Below, one piece after another: positions 25,287-35,822 of a stretch of 48,706 bases of DNA (the stretch's first letter is position 1; every line of letters begins with the position of its first letter). A program made the position numbers and the translations under genes. Source of the stretch: Mitsuaria chitosanitabida ATCC BAA-476 = NBRC 102408. GTDB taxonomy: Bacteria > Pseudomonadota > Gammaproteobacteria > Burkholderiales > Burkholderiaceae_C. The notes below the pieces were generated by a model, which was given only the letters and a program-made list of their open reading frames with translations, searched no databases and was not told the DNA's origin. The stretch spans positions 1 to 48,706 of the forward strand of contig NZ_BCYP01000037.1 in the NCBI RefSeq assembly GCF_001598255.1, written 5' to 3'.

Positions 25287-26165
25287 TCAGCCGATCATGG
25301 GCTGAGTCGGGACGGGGGTGTCCGTCGCGGCGCCGAGGAAGCGCGCCCACTCCGGTCCGGGCGGCGCCTCGACGCTGAGCGCGACGCCGGTGAGCGGGTG
25401 CGCGAGCGTCATCCGCTCCGCATGCAGCCACAGGCGCTGCAGCCCGAAGTGCGCCGCGAGCGCCCGGTTCAGCGGGCCCTTTCCGTGGTTCGCGTCGCCG
25501 ACGATGGGGTGGGCGATGTGCTTCAGGTGGCGACGGATCTGATGCCGCCGCCCCTGCACCGGCTCGCACGCGAGCAATGCCAGCCGTGTCGTCGGGAATC
25601 GCCGGTCGGTCGCCACCGGCAGCTCGAGTCGGCGCAGGCAGGACCACTCGGTCTGCGCCTCGAGCATCGGCTGGCCGGCGGAGGGCAGCTCCGGATCGCG
25701 GGCCAGCGGGTGATCGATCACGCCCGCGTCGTCGGCCGGCCAGCCGCGCACCAAGGCGAGGTAGCGCTTGCGGGTGCGGCGTTCAGCCAGGGCGACGCCC
25801 AGCGCGCTCGCCACGGAGGCATCGAGCGCGAACACCAGCACGCCCGAGGTCCCGCGATCCAGCCGGTGCGCCGGCCACACCGGCCGGTCCAGCTGGTCGC
25901 GCAGACGCTGGAGCGCGGCGTCCTGCTCATGGGCGTCGAGCGCGGTGCGGTGCACCAGCAGCCCGGCGGGCTTGTCGATGATGGCGAGCGCCTCGTCGAG
26001 GAACAGCAAAGGCAGGGCGCGCGGCGGCGCGACCGGCGTCCGGCCCACGTCGGCAGGAGCCGGGGATGCCGGATCCGACACGGTGGGGGTCGTGGCGGCG
26101 GTCGCCGCGCTCAAGGGGGCGGCGTCCGCGGCCGAAGAAGGGGGAGGTGAAGCAGGTGTCGTCAT
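25287..26165 (-). CDS. truC: tRNA pseudouridine synthase, TruC-type (RluA family)
   Basis: A 292-residue pseudouridine synthase. The catalytic aspartate is in HRLDRGTSGVL, and family motifs include LAIIDKPAGLLVHRTALD, GRRHQIRRHLKHIAHPIVGD and HFGLQRLWLHA. These blocks follow E. coli TruC (uridine 65 of tRNA) closely, including the start of the fold without an S4 domain. About 50 Pro/Ala/Ser-rich residues precede the fold, so the true start may lie further in. MTTPASPPP at 26165 is the first reasonable start. The stop codon lies only three bases from the heptanucleotide array, and the gene is convergent with the propeller gene. Confidence 0.88.
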   Translation of the reverse strand: MTTPASPPPSSAADAAPLSAATAATTPTVSDPASPAPADVGRTPVAPPRALPLLFLDEALAIIDKPAGLLVHRTALDAHEQDAALQRLRDQLDRPVWPAHRLDRGTSGVLVFALDASVASALGVALAERRTRKRYLALVRGWPADDAGVIDHPLARDPELPSAGQPMLEAQTEWSCLRRLELPVATDRRFPTTRLALLACEPVQGRRHQIRRHLKHIAHPIVGDANHGKGPLNRALAAHFGLQRLWLHAERMTLAHPLTGVALSVEAPPGPEWARFLGAATDTPVPTQPMIG

Positions 26166-26446
26166 CGTTCGATCGGAACGCGCATCGCACCGTGTCCCGT
26201 GTTTGAGCGCGTTCTTCCCCGTTTCGGGGGAGCGGGCCCCCACAGGAGGCCTCGCCAAAATCCTGTCATCTCGACTGCCCATCATGCGCGACAGGCAGTC
26301 CTCGGTCAGCACGCATCGTTCATCGGTCTCGGGTCAGCAGGAGCACGCCATGCCTCAGGAGTTTCACGTCGGTCACCGTTCCCTTCTGGATCGGCTGCTG
26401 ACCGCGCTGGGCGCCGCCGTGCGGCGCCCCCCGGCCGTGCGGCTGG
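26166..26446. other. Intergenic region truC to ychJ-like, no firm gene
   Basis: 281 bases upstream of truC and downstream of the ychJ-like gene. A perfect palindromic hairpin, GGCGCCGC-CGT-GCGGCGCC, lies about 20 bases past the ychJ-like stop and may end that transcript, though without a T-run. A plus-strand ORF of 51 codons (ATG at 26350, with GGAG upstream) runs into the ychJ-like gene on the opposite strand. I do not regard it as established. Confidence 0.35.
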
Positions 26447-26869
26447 TCAATCGATCTGGCCGTCCACATACAGCCACGCGCCCCGCTCGCGCACGAAACG
26501 GCTGATCTCGTGCATGCGCTGCGCGCGGCCGCCTGACTTGCTGCGCGCGATGAATTCGACGGTCTCGTGGTCGGCGTCCTGGCGTTCATGCCGGCGCACT
26601 TCCAGACCCAGCCAGCGCAGGTCGGGCTGACCGCGCTCCAGCGATTCGGGCCGGGTGCTCGGATGCCAGGTGGCCAGCAGGTAGTCGATCAGGTCCAGCG
26701 TGTAGGCGCTGTAACGCGAGCGCATCAGCGCCTGCGCGTCGGGGGCGGCGAGGGTGCCGGACTCGGCGAAGGCGCGATGCAGGACGCCGCAGCAGGCGTC
26801 GTAAGGGCGGCCGCTGCCGCAGGGACAGGCCGTGGCGTTCGCCGCGGCACCGGATTTTTCAGGCTTCAT
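26447..26869 (-). CDS. YchJ-family (UPF0225) metal-binding protein
   Basis: A 140-residue protein with an N-terminal SEC-C-like zinc motif (CPCGSGRPYDACCG, residues 15-28). The NTF2-like YchJ domain follows (LMRSRYSAYTLDLIDYLLATWHP and REFSRF-like HEISRFVRERGAWLYVDG). Function is unknown in the family; the SEC-C motif binds zinc and can mediate protein or ribosome contacts. It is divergent from uvrD with only 37 bases between start codons, so promoters overlap. Confidence 0.88.
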   Translation of the reverse strand: MKPEKSGAAANATACPCGSGRPYDACCGVLHRAFAESGTLAAPDAQALMRSRYSAYTLDLIDYLLATWHPSTRPESLERGQPDLRWLGLEVRRHERQDADHETVEFIARSKSGGRAQRMHEISRFVRERGAWLYVDGQID

Positions 26870-26894
26870 GAGGGCGGCATCATGCCAGCCTCTC

Positions 26895-26900
26895 TAGAAT
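26895..26900 (+). promoter_or_regulatory. -10 element predicting leaderless uvrD mRNA
   Basis: TAGAAT is placed so that the standard +1 (seven bases after its last base) falls on base 26907, the A of the uvrD ATG. No Shine-Dalgarno sequence precedes the ATG. A convincing -35 is not seen. Confidence 0.45.
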
Positions 26901-26906
26901 GGCTGG

Positions 26907-29336
<2,430 letters not shown>

Positions 29337-29413
29337 GCGCGATCCGCCGGTGAGCGCGGGCCGGACGGGGTCACCCCGCCGGCCTGATACGCTCGCCGCG
29401 CGGAGGCATCAAA

Positions 29414-29433
29414 GATTCCAGCAAACAGGAATC
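29414..29433. promoter_or_regulatory. HipB-type operator
   Basis: GATTCC (29414-29419), exactly eight bases, then GGAATC (29428-29433). E. coli HipB recognises TATCC-N8-GGATA. The same symmetry and spacing immediately upstream of the hipB-like gene make this the likely autoregulatory operator. Confidence 0.6.
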
Positions 29434-29456
29434 ACGATTGCCGGGAGGGAGATCCG

Positions 29457-29528
29457 ATGAATGCAGTACCGATTCAGGAAGCTCCATGCGCACTGTTGTA
29501 CCGATCGATCCTCCGGACGATCCCATGA
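29457..29528 (+). CDS. Possible 23-codon leader ORF before hipB
   Basis: An ATG preceded by a strong Shine-Dalgarno sequence (GGGAGGGAGA, about six bases away) opens a 23-residue ORF (MNAVPIQEAPCALLYRSILR and three more). Its TGA overlaps an in-frame hipB ATG at 29525 as ATGA. It could be a leader peptide coupling translation to hipB, or a chance ORF. I see no homology. Confidence 0.3.
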   Translation: MNAVPIQEAPCALLYRSILRTIP

Positions 29529-29806
29529 TTGAAGACGCGGTGGCGCTGGGCGCCGCCGTGCGCGCCGCGCGGACCACCTCGCGGCTGCCGCTGGTCGAGG
29601 CGGCCGAGGCGCTGGGCATGTCGCGCCAGACGCTGATCAACATCGAGACCGGGCAGGGCGGGGTGAGCCTGTCCACCGTGCTCAAGGCGGCGCGCGCGCT
29701 GGGCGTCAGCCTGTTCGCCGTGCCCGCGCAGGACCGGGAGGTCGTGCGGCGCGCCATCCGCACCGCGCGGGACTCCAAGTTCTCCGATCTCGACGAGGAC
29801 GCATGA
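29486..29806 (+). CDS. hipB: HipB-like XRE-family antitoxin/regulator
   Basis: A 106-residue DNA-binding protein with a Cro/C1 helix-turn-helix (LVEAAEALGMSRQTLINIETG). In HipBA modules it binds the HipA partner and represses the operon. An N8-spaced inverted repeat upstream (29414-29433) supports that. The start at 29486 has AGGAAG in front; ATG at 29525 (MIEDAVALGAA) matches the usual short HipB N-terminus and is equally possible, and TTG at 29438 is less likely. Its stop overlaps the hipA-like ATG as ATGA, so the two are translationally coupled. Confidence 0.85.
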   Translation: MRTVVPIDPPDDPMIEDAVALGAAVRAARTTSRLPLVEAAEALGMSRQTLINIETGQGGVSLSTVLKAARALGVSLFAVPAQDREVVRRAIRTARDSKFSDLDEDA

Positions 29807-31011
29807 GGGGTCTCGAGGTCTGGTTGGACGAGCGTGAGGTCGGCTGGCTGCGGCCGGACCGCACACTGGCCTATGTCGAGCGCTGGGTGGCGGAGCCGCT
29901 CGCGTATCCGCTGGCGCCGGCCTTGCCCTTGCCGGCGCGCGGCGGGCCGGGGTCGGCGCTCGAGGGGGATGCCGTCCCCACCTTCTTCGAGCAGCTGCTG
30001 CCCGAGGGCGAGGCGCGCGGGGCGATCTTCGCGGCCCTCGACCTCGCGCCGGATGACGTGTGGCAGGCGCTGGGGCGGTTGGGACGCGAGCTCGCCGGCG
30101 CGGTACGGCTGGTCGGGGACGAGCCTCCCGCCGGCCGTGTCGGCGCGGTCCCGCGGAGCGCGACGCCGATGCAGCGCCGCATCGCCCGTGACGAGCTCTC
30201 GGAGCGCCTTCGACATCGCGACCTCCTGCCGCTCGCGGTCTGGGATGGCCAGGTGCGGCACGCGCTGCCGGGACGGCGCGACAAGCTCGGCGTGTACGTC
30301 GATCGCGGCGAGTGGCATCTGGTCGACGGACCGCAGATCGCCTCCACCCATCTGCTGAAGCCGGCGCCCGACTCGGCGGCGCGGAGCGAGCTGCCGTTCG
30401 ACGAGTTCTTCTGCATGCGCCTGGCCGAACGGGTGGGCCTGGACGTCGCGCGCGTCGAGCTGCACCGCGTGCCCGAGCCGGTGCTGCTGGTCGAGCGCTT
30501 CGACCGGCGTCGCCTGGACGACGGCCGCGTTCAACGTCTGCATGCCATCACCGCGCGACAGGCCCTGGGCCGCGCCGCGGGCGAACCGGTCACCGACGGC
30601 GAGCGCTTCGCGCTGCTGCGCCACAGCCCCTTGCCCCTGGTCGACAGCCGCGCGCTGCTGCGCTGGACGCTGTTCCGCCAGCTGATCGGCGCCGAGGCCG
30701 GCGCGGACAACCTGTGCTTCCTCGTCGATCACGGCGGCCTGCGCCTGGCGCCGGCCTTCGGTCTATCCAGCGACGCGGACGCGGCGGCGCGCGCGGGCAT
30801 CGAGGACTGGGCCGCGTTCGCGCGCGACGGCGACATCGCGCCGCGCAGCCTCGCGCTCGAGCTGAAGCGCATGAGCGAGCTGGTCCCCGCGCATGCGCGA
30901 GCGCTCGCCGACGAGCTCGCGGGCGAGCTGCCGTCGGCGCTCGTCGACCGGCTGCTCGAGGTCGTGAACGACAAAGCCCGCCGGATGGCGGGCTTCGAGC
31001 TCAAGGGCTGA
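29803..31011 (+). CDS. hipA: HipA-family protein with degenerate kinase motifs
   Basis: A 402-residue protein of the HipA serine/threonine kinase toxin family, which in E. coli phosphorylates GltX. It keeps the N-terminal subdomain (PTFFEQLLPEG), a loop LPGRRDKL (155-162), THLLKP (182-187), CMRLAERVGLDVA and LLVERFDRR. The catalytic NxDxHxKN segment (around Asp309 in E. coli) reads LIGAEAGADN at 294-303. The YD of the Mg-binding motif (Asp332) reads APAFGLSS at 316-323. Both catalytic aspartates therefore appear lost, as does the usual HxED segment (here LHAITARQALG). Reading frame and coupling to hipB are intact. It may be a pseudokinase or a decayed toxin. Confidence 0.85.
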   Translation: MRGLEVWLDEREVGWLRPDRTLAYVERWVAEPLAYPLAPALPLPARGGPGSALEGDAVPTFFEQLLPEGEARGAIFAALDLAPDDVWQALGRLGRELAGAVRLVGDEPPAGRVGAVPRSATPMQRRIARDELSERLRHRDLLPLAVWDGQVRHALPGRRDKLGVYVDRGEWHLVDGPQIASTHLLKPAPDSAARSELPFDEFFCMRLAERVGLDVARVELHRVPEPVLLVERFDRRRLDDGRVQRLHAITARQALGRAAGEPVTDGERFALLRHSPLPLVDSRALLRWTLFRQLIGAEAGADNLCFLVDHGGLRLAPAFGLSSDADAAARAGIEDWAAFARDGDIAPRSLALELKRMSELVPAHARALADELAGELPSALVDRLLEVVNDKARRMAGFELKG

Positions 31012-31017
31012 GGCGGA

Positions 31018-33228
31018 TCAGACGCCGATGTCGCCGTTGTCCTTGCGCGTGATCACGACCGTGGCCGAGCGCGGACGCTTCTTCGCGGTGGCGTCGGACT
31101 GGCTGGCGGGCCAGTAGCTGCCGAAGGTCTTGGCGGCGAAGTCCGGGGTCGAGTCCTCGCCCGGGTGCTGCACGTTGAAGAACAGCGTCTTGTTGTCCGG
31201 CGTCATCGCGATGCCGGTGATCTCGCACTCCTTGGGGCCGACCAGGAAGCGGCGCACCGTGTCGGCCGTCGCCTTGGCGCCGGCGATGGTCGACGTGCCG
31301 CCGGCCGCGTTGGCCTTGCCGCCGTCACCGACCTTGCCCGGGATGGCCGCCAGCATCATGCAGTTGGTGACGTCGGTGTAGGCGCCGTCGTCGGTCTGGA
31401 TCCACAGCATGCCGCGCTTGTCGAAGAACAGGCCGTCCGGGCTGGAGAAGTCGTTCACGTCCGTCAGCGAGGACAGGTTCACGTCGGCCGCCGCGGTCGA
31501 TTCCGCGCCGAACAGGTAGATGTCCCAGTTCAGCTTGGTCACGTCCGTCGCGCTCTCGCGCCAGCGGATGATGTGGCCGTTCGGGTTGCCCTTCTGCGAG
31601 GTCGTGCCGCCCTTGATGTCCTCGTAGTAGCGCGGGTTGGCGGCGTCCGGCTTGAGCTGGCTGCCGGTGGGCGTCGCGGTGTTGGCCACGCGGTTGCTGT
31701 TGTTGGTCAAGGTCATGTAGACCTCGGCGTTGGTCGGGTGCACCGCGCCCCATTCCGGGCGGTCCATCTTGGTCGCGCCCAGCTTGTCGGCGGCCAGGCG
31801 GGCGTTGATCAGCACGTCGCCCTGGTCGGCGAAGGCGTAGGCCGCGTTGGTCGCGTCCAGGCCGTTCTTGCCGTAGCTCAGCTCCAGCCAGTCGCCCGAG
31901 CCGTCGGCGTTGAAGCGCGCGACGTACAGGGTGCCTTCGTCCAGGTACTTGGCGCCGGCGGCCATGCCCTTGCCCACGTCGGCCGCGTCCCAGTTGGCCT
32001 TGGACACGAACTTGTAGATGTACTCGTTGCGCGAGTCGTCGCCCATGTAGATCACGATGGGCTTGCCGGCCACGGCGGGAGCGGGCCACGCGCCCTCATG
32101 GTTGAAGCGGCCCAGCGCGGTGCGCTTGGCCGGGGTCGAGTCCGGCGCGAACGGGTCGATCTCCACCACCCAGCCGAAGGTGTTGATGGTGTTGCGGTAG
32201 TCGGCCGTGGCGGCCGCGCCCGTCACCGAGGAGTTCCAGCGCGCGTACAGGTCGGTGCTGCCGGCGGTCTCCCACAGGTAGGGGCTCTTGCGGTTCTGCG
32301 GCAGGCCGTAGCGGTTCAGGCTGGCGATCTCCTTGGCGCTGCGCTGGGCGTCATCGCCGGCGGCGCGGCTGATCACGTTGAGGTAGTTCTCCTCGCAGGT
32401 CAGGTAGGTGCCCCAGGGGGTGTAGCCGTTGGCGCAGTTGTTGTTGGTGCCGCGGGTCTGCGTGGCGCCGGTGCTGAACAGCGTGGCCAGCTGCGCGTTG
32501 CCGCGGGCCGGGCCGGTGAAGTCCATGGTCGTGGCCGAGGTCACGCGGCGGTTGTAGCGCGAGCCGCGCACCATCGTCGTGTTGCCGCCGTCGCGCTTGA
32601 CCTCGACGATGGAGACGCCGTGGGCGTAGATCTCCTTCTCGACCTCGGTGGCGTTGCGGGTGGCGCCGGCGGCGCGGCCGGCCGGGTGCAGCACGTAGGG
32701 GGCGACCACGTACTCGTGGTTCACCGCCAGCAGGCCGCGGTCGGAGCGGTCGGCCTGGTAGGCGCCGGCGTCGGACAGGCCGAACCAGTACATGCCGTCA
32801 TGGCCGTCGCCGATGCGGCGGTTGTAGGAGTCGGCGCTCTCGGAGCCGTCGTCCTGCCAGGACAGGTCACCGAAGTGCATCGGGTCGCCGACCGCGTGCA
32901 GGATGGACACGTTGTAGCCGTCCGGCACGGTGACCAGGTCGTTCTTGTTCTTGGCGACGGCGTTGAAGCCGATCTTCAGCGCGGCCGGCGCGGGGGGCGG
33001 CGCCGGGGCCGGGGTGGGCGCCGGGTCGTCGCTGCCGCCGCAGGCGCTCAGGATCGAGCCGCCCAGCAGGGCCGCCGCCGTGGTGCTGATGCCGCCCTTG
33101 AGGGCGACGCGACGCGACAGGCGCGCGGCCAGGATGTCGTCGAAGTGCGGGTTGCTGGAGGGATTGACGACGACGTCCTCGTCGTACTCGTTGACCTGGC
33201 TGGCCACGATGTCGTGCTGCTTGCTCAT
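31018..33228 (-). CDS. phoX: PhoX-family alkaline phosphatase, Tat-exported
   Basis: A 736-residue PhoX/DUF839 phosphatase, a family of Ca/Fe-dependent enzymes releasing phosphate from organic esters outside the cytoplasm. The N-terminal region has twin arginines (LSRRVALKGG), a hydrophobic stretch and a lipobox-like LSACGG followed by a Pro/Ala-rich linker. This suggests Tat export and possibly a lipoprotein anchor. Family features include LLAVNHEYV, LTCEENY, GRFNHEGAWPA and MGDDSRNEYIYKF. A PHO-box-like triple repeat with a well-spaced -10 lies upstream. It is convergent with hipA, with six bases between stops. Confidence 0.92.
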   Translation of the reverse strand: MSKQHDIVASQVNEYDEDVVVNPSSNPHFDDILAARLSRRVALKGGISTTAAALLGGSILSACGGSDDPAPTPAPAPPPAPAALKIGFNAVAKNKNDLVTVPDGYNVSILHAVGDPMHFGDLSWQDDGSESADSYNRRIGDGHDGMYWFGLSDAGAYQADRSDRGLLAVNHEYVVAPYVLHPAGRAAGATRNATEVEKEIYAHGVSIVEVKRDGGNTTMVRGSRYNRRVTSATTMDFTGPARGNAQLATLFSTGATQTRGTNNNCANGYTPWGTYLTCEENYLNVISRAAGDDAQRSAKEIASLNRYGLPQNRKSPYLWETAGSTDLYARWNSSVTGAAATADYRNTINTFGWVVEIDPFAPDSTPAKRTALGRFNHEGAWPAPAVAGKPIVIYMGDDSRNEYIYKFVSKANWDAADVGKGMAAGAKYLDEGTLYVARFNADGSGDWLELSYGKNGLDATNAAYAFADQGDVLINARLAADKLGATKMDRPEWGAVHPTNAEVYMTLTNNSNRVANTATPTGSQLKPDAANPRYYEDIKGGTTSQKGNPNGHIIRWRESATDVTKLNWDIYLFGAESTAAADVNLSSLTDVNDFSSPDGLFFDKRGMLWIQTDDGAYTDVTNCMMLAAIPGKVGDGGKANAAGGTSTIAGAKATADTVRRFLVGPKECEITGIAMTPDNKTLFFNVQHPGEDSTPDFAAKTFGSYWPASQSDATAKKRPRSATVVITRKDNGDIGV

Positions 33229-33261
33229 GCGTGAAGGCTCCGCTAACGAAAGTGCGGGCGG

Positions 33262-33306
33262 ATTCTGGAAAGCAGGCGTGACGGTGGCGTTAAAAAATCG
33301 TCAGGA
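33262..33306 (-). promoter_or_regulatory. PHO box and -10 of phoX
   Basis: On the minus strand the segments TCCTGAC, TTTTAAC and CCGTCAC start 11 bases apart (33306-33300, 33295-33289 and 33284-33278). They match the half-site CTGTCAC at 3, 4 and 6 of 7 positions. After exactly ten bases comes CAGAAT (33267-33262) as -10, the same spacing as at ppk. Confidence 0.55.
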
Positions 33307-33349
33307 AATGCGGAAGTCGATGATCCGTGCGAACTACGTTCCAACGCGC

Positions 33350-34222
33350 TCAGACGGGGTCGGTGGGGGCGGGCGGATCCTGCGGCGGCGGGGCGGCCGC
33401 GGGCGTGTCCAGGGGCAGGTCACGCGGGGCACCGAACATGAAGCAGTCGATGAAGGTGAAGTACAGCGAGCAGTAGAACGCCGTCGTCAGCGCCATGCCC
33501 AGCGGCACCAGCAGGTAGGGCAGCAGATTGCCCAGCCCCACGAGCAGGCCGACGATGGTCAGCACCAGGGTCGTGCCGAAGGTCAGGCCCACCCAGGCCA
33601 GGCCCGACAGGGCGAAGGCGCCCTTGTTGCGCCACACGCCCAGCGTGCTGGAGAACAGCGCCTGCAGCACGCCCTGGCCGCCCCAGTGGATCAGCGCCGG
33701 CGCATGCCAGAAGGGGATGGAGATCAGTCCGGTGAACAGCAGCCGCAGCGCGATGCCGCTGGTCAGCGAGGGATCGGTCATCGCGGCCTCGATGGCCTTG
33801 GGATCGCTCTTCTCGCCGGCGGTGGCCACCTGCTCGACGACGCGCGTCAGCGCGCCTCCATCGAGCCAGTGGGCCAGGAAGATCACCGCGATGGTCGACA
33901 CCGCGTAGAGCGCGCCCAGCTGCAGTTGCGCGACGCGGCGCTCGCGCGTGAGCTGCAGCGGCTGCGCGAACACGGCGGCGGTGGGCGTGTGGGACTGCAG
34001 CACCTGGTGCGACGCCAGCATGAAGGCCAGCGACACCATCGGCAGCGCGCACAGCACCACCAACTGGCCCAGCAGCGGGATCAGCTGGAGCAGCGAGGAC
34101 ACCAGCAGGAACATCGCGAACAGGCCGATCAGCGCGATCGGCTTGCGTTGCAGCACCTTCAGCCCGTGGCGCACCCAGAGCAGGCCGTTGCGCGGCGGGA
34201 CCGATTGGAGGTGCAGGATCAT
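33350..34222 (-). CDS. BPSS1780-family membrane protein
   Basis: A 290-residue inner-membrane protein with about six hydrophobic segments and a Pro/Ala-rich C-terminal tail. The family is known only from Betaproteobacteria annotations and has no assigned function. Recognisable start: MILHLQSVPPRNGLLWVRHGLKVL. The ATG at 34222 overlaps the stop of thrB as ATGA, so translation is coupled to homoserine kinase. This gene order is common in Burkholderiales, but no functional link is known to me. Confidence 0.85.
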   Translation of the reverse strand: MILHLQSVPPRNGLLWVRHGLKVLQRKPIALIGLFAMFLLVSSLLQLIPLLGQLVVLCALPMVSLAFMLASHQVLQSHTPTAAVFAQPLQLTRERRVAQLQLGALYAVSTIAVIFLAHWLDGGALTRVVEQVATAGEKSDPKAIEAAMTDPSLTSGIALRLLFTGLISIPFWHAPALIHWGGQGVLQALFSSTLGVWRNKGAFALSGLAWVGLTFGTTLVLTIVGLLVGLGNLLPYLLVPLGMALTTAFYCSLYFTFIDCFMFGAPRDLPLDTPAAAPPPQDPPAPTDPV

Positions 34223-35202
34223 GGCAAGGACTCCAGCGCATGCCAGGGCTTGGCGATGCGCTCGCGCAGGACGCGCTCGAAATGGGTGGGATCGTGGGGT
34301 TTGAGGAGGCTGGCCTCGCGCGGCAGGTGGAAGTCCCACAGACGCGAGATCCAGAAGCGCAGCGCGGCGGCGCGCAGCAGGCCGGGCATCAGGCGATGCT
34401 CGGCGCCGCTGAGCGGTCGCACCGATTCATAGGCCCGGACGAAGGCGGCGGCGCGCTGCTCGTCCAGGCGGCCGCTGTCCAGGTCGATGCACCAGTCGTT
34501 CAGACAGACGCACAGGTCGAACAGGAAGCTGTCCACGCCGGCGAAGTAGAAGTCGAAGAAGCCGCTGAGCATCTCCCGGCCGGGCAGGCCCTCGAACATC
34601 ACGTTGTCGCGGAACAGGTCGGCGTGCACCGGGCCGCGCGGCAGGGCGGCGGCGCCGGGAGCCAGATGCTCCTGGAAGGCGAGCTCGGCGCTCAGCAGCT
34701 CGGCCTGCGCGGGCGCGAGGTAGGGCAGCACGACGGGGACGGTCTCGCGCCACCAGGCCAGGCCGCGCAGGTTGTCCTGGTGCAGCGGGAAGTCCTGGCC
34801 GGCCAGGTGCATGCGGGCCAGGCCCGCGCCGACCTGCTCGCAGTGGAACTGGTCGGGCGCCAGCTGATGGCCGCCGCGCAGCTTGTCGACCACCGCGGCC
34901 GGCTTGTCGCCGATGCGGTGCAGGATGCGATCGTGCGCGTCGGGCTGCGGCGCGGGCACGGGCACGCCCTTGCGCGCCAGGTGGCGCATCAGCTCCAGAT
35001 AGAACGGGAGCTGCTCGAAGCTCAGGCGCTCGAAGACGGTCAGGACGTAGTCGTGCGTCTGGCCGCCGCGGGCGGTGGTGACGAAGTAGTTGGTGTTCTC
35101 GATGCCGGCGGGAATGCCCCGGAGCGATTGCAGCTCGCCCAGGTCCAGCGTGTCGAGCAGGGCTTGCGCCTGCCCGGTCGAGACGTCGGTGAAAACGGCC
35201 AT
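34219..35202 (-). CDS. thrB: Homoserine kinase, ThrB2 type
   Basis: Phosphorylates homoserine in threonine synthesis. This 327-residue enzyme belongs to the aminoglycoside-phosphotransferase-like class (as in Pseudomonas), not the GHMP class of E. coli ThrB. It shows the opening MAVFTDVSTGQAQALLDTLDLGEL, substrate segment GIENTNYFV, catalytic loop HADLFRDNV and metal-binding DFYFAG. It is followed by the BPSS1780-type gene with a four-base overlap and preceded by the DUF2782-like gene, an arrangement shared with polA neighbourhoods in Gammaproteobacteria. Confidence 0.94.
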   Translation of the reverse strand: MAVFTDVSTGQAQALLDTLDLGELQSLRGIPAGIENTNYFVTTARGGQTHDYVLTVFERLSFEQLPFYLELMRHLARKGVPVPAPQPDAHDRILHRIGDKPAAVVDKLRGGHQLAPDQFHCEQVGAGLARMHLAGQDFPLHQDNLRGLAWWRETVPVVLPYLAPAQAELLSAELAFQEHLAPGAAALPRGPVHADLFRDNVMFEGLPGREMLSGFFDFYFAGVDSFLFDLCVCLNDWCIDLDSGRLDEQRAAAFVRAYESVRPLSGAEHRLMPGLLRAAALRFWISRLWDFHLPREASLLKPHDPTHFERVLRERIAKPWHALESLP

Positions 35203-35256
35203 GAAGCGGAAAAAGAACGGGACCGGGGCCGACCCGCGCGGGTCGGGCCGCGACGG

Positions 35257-35643
35257 TCAGAAATTGAAGATGCGCCAGACGCGCGAGCCCGCGTTGCCGC
35301 GGTCGGCGCCCTGACGGGTGGGGATGTCGCGGCCGGTGTCGCCGAGCAGGATCTCGTACTCGGGCGCCTTGCTGTCCTTGTTCTTGACCACGACCTTTTG
35401 GGTCAGGCCACGCACCCGGGTCTCCTCGATGCGAACCTTGTCGTCTTCATTGACGAGCTGTTCGACCTTCACCTCGGGCACGTCGCGGAAGGTGCCGGGA
35501 CCGGTGGAGGCCGGTGCCGGCGCCGACGCGGCGGCCTGGGCTTGCGGCGCGTCGGCGGCGCGCGCCTGGCCCGGCAGGGCGATCAGGGCGACGGCGGCCA
35601 GGCCGATGAAGCTCGACAGGGGGGCGAGGCGGGTGGCTTTCAT
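35257..35643 (-). CDS. DUF2782-like exported protein
   Basis: A 128-residue protein with an N-terminal signal peptide (MKATRLAPLSSFIGLAAVALI, cleavage likely after QARA) and an Ala/Pro linker. A small conserved domain (KVRIEETRVRGLTQKVVVKN then EYEILLGDTGRD) resembles DUF2782. In Pseudomonas a DUF2782 gene also sits between thrB and polA, which supports the call. Probably periplasmic; function unknown. The start is the ATG at 35643, because the upstream extension lacks a signal sequence. Confidence 0.75.
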   Translation of the reverse strand: MKATRLAPLSSFIGLAAVALIALPGQARAADAPQAQAAASAPAPASTGPGTFRDVPEVKVEQLVNEDDKVRIEETRVRGLTQKVVVKNKDSKAPEYEILLGDTGRDIPTRQGADRGNAGSRVWRIFNF

Positions 35644-35822
35644 GGTGGGGGCGATTCTATGCCCGCGTCCGGGAAATCCCCCGTCGGTCACGGCGTCTCC
35701 CCCTGGAGGCGGGGCCTGGGTCCGGCGGGTGCCCCGCGACGGAGGACGCGAGCGGCGACGGCCGGGGCGAGGCGCGGGCGCGGAGGCGACTTCTGCTGAC
35801 AGGCGGCGCCCCTCGGCCTTGC

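Noticed and set aside
26260-26290. A CTGTCAT near 26271 as a further PHO box
   Set aside because: No second half-site occurs 11 bases to either side.
26350-26505. A 51-codon plus-strand ORF with a GGAG upstream
   Set aside because: It overlaps the end of the ychJ-like gene antisense, contains a GC hairpin and shows no homology. A real small protein cannot be excluded but is not supported.
29803-31011. hipA called as a pseudogene
   Set aside because: The reading frame is full-length, with normal codon use and coupling to hipB. Loss of catalytic residues alone is better described as a possible pseudokinase.
31165-33234. A long plus-strand open frame antisense to phoX
   Set aside because: Its translation is Val/Gly/Ala/Arg-rich with no recognisable domain, while the minus strand encodes a complete PhoX with all family motifs.
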